In this document: in pieces, positions 9,153-18,449 of the stretch
How the letters are laid out: the number at the start of each line of letters is the position of its first letter
Numbering within the stretch: position 1 is the first letter of the stretch
The notes under the pieces: model-generated
Databases searched by the model: none
What the model was told of the DNA's origin: nothing
Seen by the model: the letters and a program-made list of their open reading frames with translations, nothing else
Assembly (NCBI GenBank): GCA_015068725.1
Contig: SVKA01000007.1
Location: 1-61,571, forward strand
Direction: 5' to 3'
DNA length: 61,571 bases
From: Oscillospiraceae bacterium
Lineage (GTDB): Bacteria; Bacillota; Clostridia; UBA1381; UMGS1253
Position numbers and translations under genes: made by a program

Positions 9153-10049
9153 ATGGAAATTCAGATGTTAAACGCGTATCAGGAGAATTTTGTAAGGTAT
9201 CTTGACAAAGAAAGACACCTTACACTCAACACCCTATCATCTTACAGACGCGACATAGAACATTACATAACATATCTTGAAACAAGAAAGATAACGACTC
9301 TTGAAAAAACAAATAAGACAATCGTTTTGACATATCTTCTGACGCTTCAAAAGCAGGGAAGGGCAGCCTCGACAATATCACGTCATCTTGCATCGCTTCG
9401 TTCTTTTTACGGCTATTTAAACAGGTCGGGTATGATAAAAACGGACCCTACGCTTGGACTTGAAGCGCCAAAGGTTGAAAAAAAGCTGCCAAAGGTTTTG
9501 AGCACAGGCGAGGTTGAAAAGCTTTTAGAGCAGCCCGACGGCGAGGATATCAAAGGAATGCGCGACAAGGCGATGCTCGAGCTTTTGTATGCGACGGGAA
9601 TACGCGTGAGCGAGCTTATTTTACTTGACATTGATGATATAAACATATCGATGGGCTTTTTAAAATGCCAAAGCGGACGCGGACGTGTAATTCCTCTTGG
9701 AAGCCTTGCGATGAGTGCATGTGCCGATTACATACAACAGGCAAGAAACGTTATGATAAAGGACGACAAAGAGCGTGCGCTTTTTGTGAATTGTAACGGA
9801 CGGCGTCTTACAAGACAGGGCTTTTGGAAAATAATTAAGCAGTATAAGCTTAAAGCAAACATTACAGGCGAGCTTACACCGCATACACTTCGCCATTCGT
9901 TTGCGACGCATCTTCTTGAAAACGGCGCGGATTTACGCTCGATTCAGGAAATGCTCGGACACAGCGACATATCCTCGACACAGGTTTATTCGCAGCTTTT
10001 GAAAAACAAGATTAAAGAGGTGTACTCAAAGGCGCATCCGCGCGCATAA
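9153..10049 (+). CDS. xerD: Tyrosine site-specific recombinase XerD
   Basis: Chromosome-dimer resolvase subunit of about 298 residues. The N-terminal SAM-like DNA-binding domain (LTLNTLSSYRRDIEHY) is followed by the catalytic domain with Arg in ATGIRVSELILLDIDDI, HTLRHSFATHLLENG, LGHSDIS and the Tyr nucleophile in STQVYSQL. The beta-hairpin lysine region, GKGNKER in Escherichia coli XerD, reads CQSGRGR here, so the usual Lys appears to be Arg. The start is uncertain: GTG 9138, ATG 9153 and ATG 9165 are in frame, and AGAAAGG (9144-9150) is close to 9153. Position beside spoIIM and no phage genes nearby argue for the housekeeping recombinase. Confidence 0.85.
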   Translation: MEIQMLNAYQENFVRYLDKERHLTLNTLSSYRRDIEHYITYLETRKITTLEKTNKTIVLTYLLTLQKQGRAASTISRHLASLRSFYGYLNRSGMIKTDPTLGLEAPKVEKKLPKVLSTGEVEKLLEQPDGEDIKGMRDKAMLELLYATGIRVSELILLDIDDINISMGFLKCQSGRGRVIPLGSLAMSACADYIQQARNVMIKDDKERALFVNCNGRRLTRQGFWKIIKQYKLKANITGELTPHTLRHSFATHLLENGADLRSIQEMLGHSDISSTQVYSQLLKNKIKEVYSKAHPRA

Positions 10050-10134
10050 ATAAATTTGTTTAGAAGATATTTTTTGGTGGTAATAATATAACAGAAGCAA
10101 AAAACAAAGCCGTTTTCGGTGGGAGGGAATTTTT

Positions 10135-10584
10135 ATGGATTTTCTTGATAAAATTATAAAAAAGGTTGAAAAAACAACAAAGGTCGTTATGCAAAAGTCG
10201 ACGGATGTAGTTGAACTTACAAAAGTAAAGCTTGCAATCACAAGCGCAGAAAATGAAGCGGATGAGCTTTTGCGTGAGATTGGCAGCATTGTTTATGACG
10301 CGTACAAAAGCGGCGAAGGGAACGCCGAGCTTGTCGAAGAAAAATGCGTGCAGCTTGAAAAGCTGAAGGCCGAGATAGAGGAAAAGAAAAATCAGTTTGC
10401 CCTGCTTCGCAATATGAAAAGGTGTCCTGAGTGCGAATATGAAAATGAGGCGGACGCGGTGTACTGTAGCAAATGCGCTGCAAAGCTTTCCGACGTTGTC
10501 GGATATGAGGTTGACGATATGCCGGGAGAGAGCAAAAGTGAAGAGGTAGTAGTTGATGCCGAGGCGGAGGCATCTGACGAATAA
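10135..10584 (+). CDS. Small coiled-coil protein with C-terminal zinc ribbon
   Basis: A 149-residue soluble protein of unrecognised function. Residues 1-95 are rich in Lys and Glu and look largely helical or coiled-coil (KVEKTTKVVMQKSTDVVE). Residues about 99-122 form a zinc ribbon with two CxxC pairs, CPECEYENEADAVYCSKC. The tail is acidic and unstructured. It starts 7 nt after GGAGGG (10122-10127). Proteins of this general design often sit in multi-subunit or membrane-associated assemblies, but nothing here identifies a partner. Confidence 0.8.
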   Translation: MDFLDKIIKKVEKTTKVVMQKSTDVVELTKVKLAITSAENEADELLREIGSIVYDAYKSGEGNAELVEEKCVQLEKLKAEIEEKKNQFALLRNMKRCPECEYENEADAVYCSKCAAKLSDVVGYEVDDMPGESKSEEVVVDAEAEASDE

Positions 10585-10647
10585 AAAAATAATTGGGCGT
10601 GGCTTTGTATCTTGAGTCATGTCCTTTTTACATTTTGTAAAAAACAG

Positions 10648-10676
10648 TTGTAATAGAGAGTTAAAAAGTGTATAAT
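10648..10676 (+). promoter_or_regulatory. Sigma-A-type promoter for glycosyltransferase-ispD-ispF operon
   Basis: TTGTAA (10648-10653), 17-nt spacer, TATAAT (10671-10676), about 80 nt before the glycosyltransferase start. Confidence 0.8.
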
Positions 10677-10757
10677 AATGATAAAAACAAATGATGGAAA
10701 AATTTATCTAAAATGGGTGTATAAATGTAGGCTTTAAACAGCAAAGGAGGCACCGGT

Positions 10758-11903
10758 ATGAAGGTACTTATTCTTTCGGTAAAAACAGGCATGGGCCATC
10801 ATCAGACGGGAATGGCGCTTAAAAACGAGTTTGAAAAAAACGGGGCGGCGTGCGTGATGCTTGACGCTTTTGAATATGCAAATCCGATACTGAGCGAAAC
10901 AATTTCGCGCGGATATCTTCTTTCGACAAAGCTTACGCCAAAGATGTACGGTCAGATTTACAGAATGGCGGAAAAGAAGCAAAACGTCGACCCAAGCTTT
11001 ATGAAAAAGACGTTAAATAAAATTCTTTCGTCAAAGCTTATGAAATTTATCAAAAGCTATGAGCCTGATGCGATAATATGTACGCATATTTTTGCGGCGC
11101 AGATTATATCATATCTTCGAATGAAGGGCAAAATCAACTGTCTTTGTATGGGCATTATAACGGATTTTACAGTTCATCCGTTCTGGGAGGAAACGAATCT
11201 TGATTATTATGTAACGGCGAGCAGAATGCTTAATCTGCAGCTTGAGAAAAAGGGCATACCAAAAGAGAAGGCTCTTCCCGTCGGAATACCGATACATCCA
11301 AAGTTTGCGAGCAGTATACCAAAAAAAGAGGCGAGAGAAAAGCTTGGTATAGAAGATAAAACAACGGTCCTTGTTATGATGGGCTCTATGGGATACGGAC
11401 ATATAATGAAAGACCTTGTAAGGCTTGACAATATGGAGGGCGATTTTCAGATTTTGTGTGTTTGCGGCAACAATAAACGCCTGCATACACTTATAAGCGG
11501 ACGAGCGTGGAACAAAGGCGTGCGTGCATACGGATACGTTGACAATGTCGATATAATGATGGATGCAGCCGACGTTATTGTAACAAAGCCGGGCGGTCTT
11601 ACAACATCAGAGTTTCTTGCAAAAGGGCTTGCTGCAATTTTGCTTGAACCGATACCCGGACACGAGGACAGAAATGTTGAATTTTTGCTAAACAACGGAC
11701 TTGCATTAAAGGTGAGCGACACCTTCCCGATAGATGAGGCGATGTATCAGCTTGTGCTTCATAAGTGGCATCTTGAAATGCTTGGAGCGGCGGCGCGCTT
11801 TATGGGCAAGCCGAATGCGGCAAAGGATATTTGCGATTTTGTGTTTGATGCGTGTGCGCAAAAGGGCGAGCAAGTGTCAAGTGAAGAAGGAGATAAAGAA
11901 TGA
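10758..11903 (+). CDS. Processive diacylglycerol glucosyltransferase-like protein (UgtP/MGDG synthase family)
   Basis: A GT28-type glycosyltransferase likely to transfer a sugar from a UDP-sugar onto diacylglycerol at the inner membrane face, making glycolipids for membranes or lipoteichoic acid anchors. The 381 residues show the N-terminal SVKTGMGHHQTGMAL (in place of the family GGGH loop), GIITDFTVHPFW, the acceptor-side PVGIPIHPKF, and the C-terminal nucleotide-sugar site VTKPGGLTTSEFLAKGL followed by EPIPGHEDRNVEFL. The sugar and lipid substrates cannot be fixed from sequence. AAAGGAGG precedes the ATG, and the stop overlaps the ispD start (ATGA), indicating translational coupling. Confidence 0.87.
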   Translation: MKVLILSVKTGMGHHQTGMALKNEFEKNGAACVMLDAFEYANPILSETISRGYLLSTKLTPKMYGQIYRMAEKKQNVDPSFMKKTLNKILSSKLMKFIKSYEPDAIICTHIFAAQIISYLRMKGKINCLCMGIITDFTVHPFWEETNLDYYVTASRMLNLQLEKKGIPKEKALPVGIPIHPKFASSIPKKEAREKLGIEDKTTVLVMMGSMGYGHIMKDLVRLDNMEGDFQILCVCGNNKRLHTLISGRAWNKGVRAYGYVDNVDIMMDAADVIVTKPGGLTTSEFLAKGLAAILLEPIPGHEDRNVEFLLNNGLALKVSDTFPIDEAMYQLVLHKWHLEMLGAAARFMGKPNAAKDICDFVFDACAQKGEQVSSEEGDKE

Positions 11904-12622
11904 TTCTTCAAAAAAATAAAAAAACGGGCTGCGCTGCGCTTATCGTTGCCGGCGGAAGCGGTACAAGGATGAAACTTGAAAATTCGAAATATGCGGGCGT
12001 TAACAAGGTGTTTTTAAATGTTGGTGATATGCCTGTACTTGCACACACACTTACTGCATTTGAAAACTGCGATGTAATTGATAAAATAGTTGTGGTAACG
12101 CGCGAATGTGATATTCCATTGTGTTCTCAGCTTGCGCGCGAGTTTAACATAACAAAGCTTAAAAGTGTTGTGTGCGGCGGCGATACAAGGCAAAAGTCCG
12201 TTTTAAACGGTCTTGTTGAAATTGAGGATGAATCCCAGCTTGTTGCTATTCACGATGGCGCGAGATGCCTTATAACACCTGAGGATATAAAAAGGGTTGT
12301 GCTTTCGGCAAAAGAAAATGGCGCGGCGGCTCTTGGAATTGCGTGCACAGACACGTTAAAGCGTGTCGATGGCAATATGAATATTACTCAAACGGTTGAG
12401 CGGGCAAATATTTACCGCATACAAACGCCGCAGGTGTTTTTTACAAATCAGATTATAGATGCACACAAAAAAGCAGTTGATGATGGATTTGAGGTAACGG
12501 ATGACTGTTCGGTTGCAGAGTATGTGGGCATAAATGTAAAAGTAGTTGAGGGAAGTGTAAATAATATTAAGCTTACGACCAGAGAAGATTTAATTCTTGC
12601 CGAGGCTTTGCTTGGTTTGTAA
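11900..12622 (+). CDS. ispD: 2-C-methyl-D-erythritol 4-phosphate cytidylyltransferase
   Basis: Third enzyme of the non-mevalonate (MEP) isoprenoid pathway, making CDP-methylerythritol from CTP and MEP. The 240 residues carry the nucleotide-binding loop [27 protein letters not shown], and TPQVF as in the family; the C-terminal [16 protein letters not shown] is the usual IspD ending (NIKITTPEDL). The start overlaps the stop of the glycosyltransferase by 4 nt. Together with ispF just downstream it supplies precursor for undecaprenyl phosphate, which links it to the envelope-lipid gene in front. Confidence 0.95.
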   Translation: MILQKNKKTGCAALIVAGGSGTRMKLENSKYAGVNKVFLNVGDMPVLAHTLTAFENCDVIDKIVVVTRECDIPLCSQLAREFNITKLKSVVCGGDTRQKSVLNGLVEIEDESQLVAIHDGARCLITPEDIKRVVLSAKENGAAALGIACTDTLKRVDGNMNITQTVERANIYRIQTPQVFFTNQIIDAHKKAVDDGFEVTDDCSVAEYVGINVKVVEGSVNNIKLTTREDLILAEALLGL

Positions 12623-12651
12623 TTTTCTATATGATAAAGAGGGGAAAGATT

Positions 12652-13131
12652 ATGATACGAGTCGGACACGGATACGACGTGCACAAGCTTGTGAGTGGTA
12701 GAAAGCTCATATTGTGCGGTGTAGAAATTGAACACGAAACGGGGCTTTTAGGCCATTCTGATGCAGATGTGGCGGTTCATGCGCTTATGGATGCTATGCT
12801 TGGAGCGGCAGCCCTTGGTGATATAGGAAGGCATTTTCCCGACAGCGATGAAAAATATGCAGGAGCAAACAGTATGCTTTTGCTTGAAGAGGTTGTCTGT
12901 ATGCTTGCAGACATTGGTTACAGCCTTGGAAATGCGGATATCACGATAATCGCACAAGCACCAAAGCTTGCAGGCTTTATAGAAAAAATGCGCAAAAACG
13001 TTGCCGATGCGTGTGGCGTTGACGAAGATTGTATTAACGTTAAAGCAACTACAACAGAAAAGCTTGGTTTTGAGGGAGAAAAGCTTGGCATTAGTGCCCA
13101 TGCTGTTGTATTGCTGTGTAGACAGGATTGA
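12652..13131 (+). CDS. ispF: 2-C-methyl-D-erythritol 2,4-cyclodiphosphate synthase
   Basis: Fifth step of the MEP pathway: cyclisation of CDP-methylerythritol phosphate to MEcPP with loss of CMP, in a zinc-dependent trimer. [11 protein letters not shown] holds the metal-binding Asp and His, and [19 protein letters not shown] and [11 protein letters not shown] complete the active site. The 159 residues match the usual length. ATG 12652 is 7 nt from AGAGGGG; the in-frame ATG 12631 lacks a ribosome site. No terminator follows, but a new strong promoter begins 78 nt downstream. Confidence 0.95.
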   Translation: MIRVGHGYDVHKLVSGRKLILCGVEIEHETGLLGHSDADVAVHALMDAMLGAAALGDIGRHFPDSDEKYAGANSMLLLEEVVCMLADIGYSLGNADITIIAQAPKLAGFIEKMRKNVADACGVDEDCINVKATTTEKLGFEGEKLGISAHAVVLLCRQD

Positions 13132-13208
13132 TTTTTGTAAAACTGATTGAATAAATCCACAAAAAAGCAATTTATATGAAAACAAAAATAAAAAAATAAC
13201 AAAAATGC

Positions 13209-13237
13209 TTGACAATACTTGACAAAACTGATAAAAT
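13209..13237 (+). promoter_or_regulatory. Strong sigma-A promoter of the str operon
   Basis: TTGACA (13209-13214), 17 nt, TAAAAT (13232-13237). The -35 lies in a tandem 10-bp repeat (CTTGACAATA CTTGACAAAA), so a second TTGACA at 13219 sits inside the spacer. Confidence 0.85.
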
Positions 13238-13244
13238 ACATTAG

Positions 13245-13363
13245 TCTGGAATAAATAATGAGGTATTTTGCCCATTTGCGACCGCAGGTGCATACGCTTT
13301 TTTGATACAAGCTGTGCATTTATGCGGATTTTTGGGTAGATTACGGAGGTAAGAAAAAACAAA
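13245..13363 (+). other. Untranslated leader of the str operon
   Basis: About 120 nt lie between the predicted transcription start and the L7Ae-like start. The stretch has short self-complementary pieces (for example GCATTTATGC) and T-rich segments but no clear terminator or known riboswitch that I recognise. A length like this often hosts autoregulation of ribosomal protein genes; that is inference only. Confidence 0.4.
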
Positions 13364-13609
13364 ATGGATAGTCATTTAAAAAGCGGACACATACACGTCG
13401 GCTTGAAACAATCAAAAAAAGCTTTGCAGGAAGGAAATGTTTTAAAGGCTTATGTTGCCGAGGATGCTGACCCTCACGTCACGGACGCCTTTGTGGCACA
13501 GTGTGCTGCATTGGGCGTAGAAGTGAGTTATGTTGAGAGTATGCTCAGGCTTGGACGCGACGCGGGAATTGAGCGTGGTGCGGCAGTTGTGGTAGAGCTC
13601 AAAAGCTGA
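13364..13609 (+). CDS. L7Ae family ribosomal protein-like (YbxF type)
   Basis: An 81-residue RNA-binding protein of the L7Ae/L30e/S12e family, whose Bacillus members bind kink-turns. It shows GLKQSKKALQEGNVLKAYVAEDADPHV-type core features and ends in the short beta strand AAVVVEL. In Bacillus and Clostridia the homologue usually lies between rpoC and rpsL, so its place at the head of rpsL-rpsG-fusA-tuf fits. A GGAGGT site lies 13 nt upstream, rather far. Its promoter is directly upstream, so here it is the first gene of the str operon. Confidence 0.88.
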   Translation: MDSHLKSGHIHVGLKQSKKALQEGNVLKAYVAEDADPHVTDAFVAQCAALGVEVSYVESMLRLGRDAGIERGAAVVVELKS

Positions 13610-13694
13610 TTTTTGGATTGTTTTATATTTTTGTTATAAAGGCATTTTGCTTTTATATATATAAAATTTTATAAGAAAGGGGGAAACACAAGGA

Positions 13695-14111
13695 ATGCCA
13701 ACATTTAACCAATTAGTAAGAAAAGGCAGACAGGACAAAAACTTTAAGTCCAAGGCTCCGGCTCTTCAAAAGGGACTTAACTCTTTGCAGAAGAAGGCTA
13801 CAGACCAGAGCGCTCCTCAGAAGCGTGGCGTATGTACTTCTGTAAGAACAATGACACCTAAAAAGCCTAACTCGGCTCTTCGTAAGGTTGCCAGAGTACG
13901 TCTTACAAACGGCATTGAAGTAACTGCTTATATCCCGGGTATAGGACACAACTTGCAGGAGCATAGCGTTGTTCTTATCGAGGGCGGTAGAGTACGTGAC
14001 CTTCCTGGTACACGTTATCACATTATTCGCGGTACACTCGATGCACAGGGTGTTGCAAACCGTATGCAGGCAAGAAGCCGCTATGGTGCAAAGAAGCCAA
14101 AGGCGAAGTGA
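13695..14111 (+). CDS. rpsL: 30S ribosomal protein S12
   Basis: Decoding-centre ribosomal protein, 138 residues. [12 protein letters not shown] (Lys56, wild type at the first streptomycin-resistance position) and [13 protein letters not shown] are canonical. The second resistance loop, normally RGGRVKDLPG, reads [10 protein letters not shown]: Glu96 replaces Arg and Arg101 replaces the Lys (Lys101 in Bacillus, Lys88 in Escherichia coli) whose substitution can give streptomycin resistance. The residue after this is [12 protein letters not shown], as usual. The codon use here and in the next four genes is noticeably optimised compared with flanking genes. Confidence 0.97.
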   Translation: MPTFNQLVRKGRQDKNFKSKAPALQKGLNSLQKKATDQSAPQKRGVCTSVRTMTPKKPNSALRKVARVRLTNGIEVTAYIPGIGHNLQEHSVVLIEGGRVRDLPGTRYHIIRGTLDAQGVANRMQARSRYGAKKPKAK

Positions 14112-14231
14112 TGCGCTTAAAACGCAGTATGTAGCTTTGCTAAAAATCACAAATCAATAATTGGTGCGACTACTGATTCAGACCTGTGCTTTTCAGCAAG
14201 GCTGTATATATAAATTGTAGATGCGCGCTGA

Positions 14232-14251
14232 CGGCAGATGATATGCTGCCG
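14232..14251 (+). other. Hairpin in the rpsL-rpsG intercistronic region
   Basis: CGGCAG / CTGCCG with an 8-nt loop, in a 180-nt spacer without T tract; a 12-bp palindrome ATGATTAATCAT (14265-14276) follows just before the rpsG ribosome site. In Escherichia coli S7 binds this intercistronic region for feedback control; whether the same holds here is inference. Confidence 0.4.
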
Positions 14252-14292
14252 AGTACCTGTGATTATGATTAATCATGAAGGAGGGAAGAAAA

Positions 14293-14763
14293 GTGCCAAG
14301 AAGAGGTTTTATAGCTAAGAGAGAGGTTTTGGCCGATCCGCTTTACAACAGTGTTGTAGTTACAAAGCTCATCAACAACATCATGCTTGACGGTAAGAGA
14401 GGTGTTGCTCAGAGAATTGTATACGACGCATTTGAGATTATTGCGGAGAAAACTGGCAAAGATGCTCTTGAAGTTTTCGAGCAGGCTCTCGAAAACATTA
14501 TGCCTGTACTTGAGGTAAAGGCAAGACGTGTCGGCGGTGCTAACTATCAGGTTCCGATCGAGGTTCGTCCTGACAGACGTCAGACATTAGGTCTTAGATG
14601 GCTTACTGTTTATTCAAGACAGCGCAGTGAAAGAACAATGCGTGAAAGACTTGCAAACGAGATTCTCGACGCAATAAACGGTGCAGGTGGTGCCGTTAAG
14701 AAGCGTGAAGATACTCACAAGATGGCGGAAGCAAACAAAGCATTTGCACACTTCCGTTGGTAG
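14293..14763 (+). CDS. rpsG: 30S ribosomal protein S7
   Basis: Primary 16S rRNA-binding protein that starts assembly of the 30S head. It begins with the canonical [15 protein letters not shown] from GTG 14293, 8 nt after AAGGAGG; the in-frame ATG at 14275 would place the ribosome site inside the gene. [16 protein letters not shown] and [13 protein letters not shown] are the typical rRNA-binding segments, and [15 protein letters not shown] is the usual C-terminus. The 156 residues match the bacterial standard. Confidence 0.97.
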   Translation: MPRRGFIAKREVLADPLYNSVVVTKLINNIMLDGKRGVAQRIVYDAFEIIAEKTGKDALEVFEQALENIMPVLEVKARRVGGANYQVPIEVRPDRRQTLGLRWLTVYSRQRSERTMRERLANEILDAINGAGGAVKKREDTHKMAEANKAFAHFRW

Positions 14764-14843
14764 TTTGAATTTTAAGCTAATCATACGATTGTTACTAAAA
14801 ATTGCGTAAGCGCTATTTTTAGAGGAAAGGAGGAAAATGAATA

Positions 14844-16949
14844 ATGGGTAGAGAGTATTCATTGGAAAATACAAGAAATATTGGTATCATGGCTCACATC
14901 GATGCCGGTAAAACAACTACAACTGAAAGAATACTTTATTATACAGGTCGTATTCACAAAATGGGTGAAACTCATGAAGGCGCAGGTACAATGGACTGGA
15001 TGGCGCAGGAGCAGGAAAGAGGTATTACAATTACTTCAGCTGCCACGACTTGCTTCTGGGGTGGTTCTCAGGATCAGTTCCCGAAGACAAGAATCAATAT
15101 CATTGACACTCCCGGACACGTTGACTTTACAGTAGAAGTTCAGCGTTCGCTTCGTGTACTTGACGGTTCAGTAACTGTTATGTGTGCAAAGGGCGGTGTT
15201 GAGCCTCAGTCAGAAACTGTATGGCGTCAGGCTAACGATTATAATGTACCGAGAATGATATACGTTAATAAAATGGATATCATGGGTGCAGATTTTTATA
15301 ACGTTGAGCAAATGGTAAAAGACAGACTTCATGCAAATGGTATTCCGATTCAGCTTCCTATCGGTGCGGAGGATACATTCAAGGGAATCATTGACCTTAT
15401 GACAATGAAAGCCGAGATATACTACGACGAAATGGGTAAAGAGTTCGGCGAGGAAGAAATTCCTGCTGATATGCTTGATAAGGCTGAGGAATACAGAAAT
15501 AAGATGGTTGAGGCTATTGCCGAGACTGATGAAGATCTTATGATGAAGTACCTTGACGGTGAAGAGCTTACAGTTGATGAGCTCAAAAAAGCACTTAGAA
15601 AGGCTACAATCAATAACGAAATCGTTCCAATGCTTTGCGGTACATCATACAGAAATAAGGGTGTTCAGATGCTTTTGGATGCTATTATTGAGTACATGCC
15701 TGCTCCGACAGATGTTGAAAACATCAAGGGTGTAAACCCTGATACAGGCGAGGATGACGAGAGACCATCATCAGATGATGCTCCGTTTGCTGCATTGGCA
15801 TTTAAGATTGCAACAGACCCGTTCGTAGGAAAGCTTTGCTTCTTCAGAGTATATTCGGGTACAATCGAATCAGGTTCGTATGTACTCAACTCATGTAAGG
15901 GCAACAGAGAGCGTCTTGGAAGAATTCTTCAGATGCACGCTAACCACAGAGAGGATATAGATGTTGTTTACTCGGGTGATATCGCTGCTGCTGTTGGTCT
16001 TAGAAACACAACAACAGGTGATACACTTTGCGATGAAAAAGCACCTATCATCCTTGAATCAATGGACTTCCCGGAACCGGTTATCCGTGTTGCTATCGAG
16101 CCTAAAACAAAGGCTGGTCAGGAAAAGATGGGTATCGCTCTTGCAAAGCTTGCAGAAGAAGATCCGACATTCCAGACTTATACAGATGAAGAAACAGGTC
16201 AGACAATTATTGCCGGCATGGGCGAGCTTCACCTTGAAATTATCGTTGACAGACTTTTGCGCGAGTTTAAGGTAGAGGCAAACGTTGGTAAGCCTCAGGT
16301 TTCGTATAAGGAAACAATTACAAAAACTGTTGAGGTTGACCACAAGTATGCAAGACAGTCCGGTGGTCGTGGTCAGTATGGTCATGTTGTTATCACTGTT
16401 GAACCACAAGAGGCCGGTAAGGGTTATGAGTTCGTAAACGAAATCGTCGGCGGTGTTATTCCGAAGGAATATATCCCCGCTGTTGACCAGGGTATCCAGG
16501 GCGCAATGCTTTCAGGTGTGTTGGCAGGATATAACGTTGTAGACGTAAGAGTAAGACTTACTTATGGTTCATACCACGAAGTCGACTCTTCAGAAATGGC
16601 GTTTAAGATTGCCGGCTCAATGGCATTCAAAGAGGCTTGCCGCAAGGCAGATGCTGTATTGAAGGAGCCTGTAATGAAGGTTGTTGTAATCGTTCCTGAA
16701 GAATACATGGGCGACGTTATGGGCGACCTTAACTCAAGACGTGGTCTTATCCAGGGTATGGAAGCAAGACCGGGTGCACAGGCAATCACAGCGTTTGTAC
16801 CGCTTGGCGAAATGTTTGGTTATGCAACCGAGCTTCGTAGCCGTACACAGGGACGTGGTCAGTATACAATGGAGCCGAGCCACTATGAACAGGTTCCGAA
16901 GAGCATACAGGACGAGATTATTTCAGCCCGTGCAAAGAAGGATGAGTAA
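14844..16949 (+). CDS. fusA: Elongation factor G
   Basis: Translocation GTPase, 701 residues. G1 [16 protein letters not shown]3 DTPGHVDF, G4 NKMD and the domain IV segment ([12 protein letters not shown]) are intact, as is the C-terminal [12 protein letters not shown] with RTQGRG. The start follows AAGGAGG by 11 nt. It follows rpsG in the normal str order. A single EF-G with these features should be the housekeeping copy rather than a tetracycline-protection relative. Confidence 0.97.
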   Translation: MGREYSLENTRNIGIMAHIDAGKTTTTERILYYTGRIHKMGETHEGAGTMDWMAQEQERGITITSAATTCFWGGSQDQFPKTRINIIDTPGHVDFTVEVQRSLRVLDGSVTVMCAKGGVEPQSETVWRQANDYNVPRMIYVNKMDIMGADFYNVEQMVKDRLHANGIPIQLPIGAEDTFKGIIDLMTMKAEIYYDEMGKEFGEEEIPADMLDKAEEYRNKMVEAIAETDEDLMMKYLDGEELTVDELKKALRKATINNEIVPMLCGTSYRNKGVQMLLDAIIEYMPAPTDVENIKGVNPDTGEDDERPSSDDAPFAALAFKIATDPFVGKLCFFRVYSGTIESGSYVLNSCKGNRERLGRILQMHANHREDIDVVYSGDIAAAVGLRNTTTGDTLCDEKAPIILESMDFPEPVIRVAIEPKTKAGQEKMGIALAKLAEEDPTFQTYTDEETGQTIIAGMGELHLEIIVDRLLREFKVEANVGKPQVSYKETITKTVEVDHKYARQSGGRGQYGHVVITVEPQEAGKGYEFVNEIVGGVIPKEYIPAVDQGIQGAMLSGVLAGYNVVDVRVRLTYGSYHEVDSSEMAFKIAGSMAFKEACRKADAVLKEPVMKVVVIVPEEYMGDVMGDLNSRRGLIQGMEARPGAQAITAFVPLGEMFGYATELRSRTQGRGQYTMEPSHYEQVPKSIQDEIISARAKKDE

Positions 16950-16989
16950 TACAACTCCCAAAATAATGTAAATATTTTTAAAAATACTC

Positions 16990-17017
16990 TTGATTTTTTG
17001 ACAGAGTGTAGTAAAAT
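16990..17017 (+). promoter_or_regulatory. Internal promoter in front of tuf
   Basis: TTGATT (16990-16995), 16 nt, TAAAAT (17012-17017); a TTGACA at 16998 gives an alternative, poorly spaced -35. It lies in the 112-nt fusA-tuf gap and would let tuf be expressed above the rest of the operon. Confidence 0.55.
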
Positions 17018-17061
17018 AATATTAAAGAAAAAATTATAGACCGTAAAAGGAGGAAAACAAA

Positions 17062-18261
17062 ATGGCAAAGGAAAAATTTGAAAGAAGTAAACCCCATGTT
17101 AACATTGGTACTATCGGTCACGTTGACCATGGTAAGACATCGTTGACAGCTGCTATCACAAAGGTGCTAGCATTGCAGGGTAAAGCAAAGTACGAAGCAT
17201 ACGACATGATCGATAAGGCTCCGGAAGAAAGAGAAAGAGGTATCACAATTTCAACAGCTCACGTTGAGTACGAGACAGAAGCACGTCACTACGCTCACGT
17301 TGACTGCCCTGGACACGCCGACTACGTTAAGAACATGATCACAGGTGCTGCTCAGATGGACGGCGCTATCTTGGTTGTATCATCAGCAGACGGCCCGATG
17401 CCTCAGACAAGAGAGCATATCCTTCTCTCACGTCAGGTTGGTGTTCCTTACATCGTTGTATTCATGAACAAGGCTGATCAGGTTGACGATCCTGAGCTTC
17501 TTGAGCTTGTTGAAATGGAAATCAGAGAGCTTCTCTCAGAGTATGAGTTCCCGGGCGACGATATTCCGATCGTTTCAGGTTCTGCTCTTGTAGCTCTTGA
17601 GTCTTCATCAACAGATCCTAATGCTCCTGAGTATGAGTGCATCAACAAGCTTATGGCTGAGGTTGACGCTTACATTCCTACTCCTGAGAGAAAGAGCGAC
17701 CTTCCGTTCCTTATGCCTATCGAGGATATCTTCTCAATCACAGGCCGTGGTACAGTTGCTACTGGTAGAGTTGAGAGAGGTCAGCTTAACGTTTCTGACG
17801 AAGTTGAAATCGTTGGTCTTACAGACGAGAAGAGAAAAGTTGTTGTAACAGGTATCGAAATGTTCAGAAAGCTTCTTGATTATGCTGAAGCTGGTGATAA
17901 CATCGGTGCGCTTCTCCGTGGTGTACAGAGAAACGAAATCGAAAGAGGTCAGGTTCTTGCAAAGCCCGGTACAATTCAGCCGCACACAAAGTTCAAGGGT
18001 GAGGTTTATGTACTAAGCAAGGAAGAAGGCGGACGTCATACTCCGTTCTTCAACAACTATCGTCCTCAGTTCTATTTCAGAACAACTGACGTTACAGGTG
18101 TAATCTCACTTCCTGAAGGTGTTGAGATGTGTATGCCTGGTGATAACGTTTCAATCGACGTTGAACTTATCACACCTATCGCTATTGAAGAAGGCCTTCG
18201 TTTCGCTATCCGTGAGGGTGGTAGAACAGTAGGTTCTGGCGTTGTAGCTTCAGTTAACTAA
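17062..18261 (+). CDS. tuf: Elongation factor Tu
   Basis: GTPase that delivers aminoacyl-tRNA to the ribosome; 399 residues. G1 [15 protein letters not shown]3 DCPGHADY and G4 NKAD are intact, followed by domains 2 and 3 ([28 protein letters not shown]). It has an AAAGGAGG ribosome site and is last in the str operon, ending at a strong terminator. Confidence 0.98.
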   Translation: MAKEKFERSKPHVNIGTIGHVDHGKTSLTAAITKVLALQGKAKYEAYDMIDKAPEERERGITISTAHVEYETEARHYAHVDCPGHADYVKNMITGAAQMDGAILVVSSADGPMPQTREHILLSRQVGVPYIVVFMNKADQVDDPELLELVEMEIRELLSEYEFPGDDIPIVSGSALVALESSSTDPNAPEYECINKLMAEVDAYIPTPERKSDLPFLMPIEDIFSITGRGTVATGRVERGQLNVSDEVEIVGLTDEKRKVVVTGIEMFRKLLDYAEAGDNIGALLRGVQRNEIERGQVLAKPGTIQPHTKFKGEVYVLSKEEGGRHTPFFNNYRPQFYFRTTDVTGVISLPEGVEMCMPGDNVSIDVELITPIAIEEGLRFAIREGGRTVGSGVVASVN

Positions 18262-18280
18262 TATAAATAGTTAAAATTCA

Positions 18281-18315
18281 AAGATGCTTGTGCATATGCG
18301 CAGGCATCTTTTTTT
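18281..18315 (+). terminator. Terminator of the str operon
   Basis: A 13-bp stem (AAGATGCTTGTGC / GCGCAGGCATCTT, two G-U pairs) with an ATAT loop and seven T. Confidence 0.92.
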
Positions 18316-18326
18316 ATGCAAAAACT

Positions 18327-18352
18327 TGTCGACGAGATTACAAAAAGCGACA
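18327..18352 (+). promoter_or_regulatory. Spo0A-box-like sites upstream of spoIIA
   Basis: TGTCGAC (18327-18333) matches the 0A box TGTCGAA at 6 of 7 positions; an inverted TGTCGCT (18346-18352, 5 of 7) lies closer to the promoter. In Bacillus Spo0A-P activates spoIIA from sites upstream of a sigma-H promoter. Confidence 0.5.
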
Positions 18353-18371
18353 AAAGTAGTGCTTTTTTGCA

Positions 18372-18400
18372 GAAGGAAATAAAAGCGCGGTGAAGAATAG
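18372..18400 (+). promoter_or_regulatory. Sigma-H-type promoter of the spoIIA operon
   Basis: GAAGGAAAT (18372-18380) fits the sigma-H -35 pattern RNAGGAWWW fully, and GAAGAATAG (18392-18400) fits RNNGAATWW except the last base, with an 11-nt spacer. The predicted transcript starts about 42 nt before spoIIAA. Confidence 0.72.
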
Positions 18401-18449
18401 GATATATGTAAAAAATATAGTTTAAATTACAAAAGAGGAGGGCAGAGTT

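Noticed and set aside
9153-10049. xerD as integrase of a mobile element
   Set aside because: It lies between spoIIM and conserved housekeeping genes with no attachment repeats or phage genes nearby.
13219-13224. Second TTGACA in front of the str operon as an independent -35
   Set aside because: It is only 7 nt from the best -10 and has no other good -10 at 16-18 nt.
12748-13362. 204-codon minus-strand open frame over ispF and the str leader
   Set aside because: It is antisense to ispF, crosses a strong promoter and has Cys/Phe/Ile-rich composition without recognisable motifs; a shadow frame.
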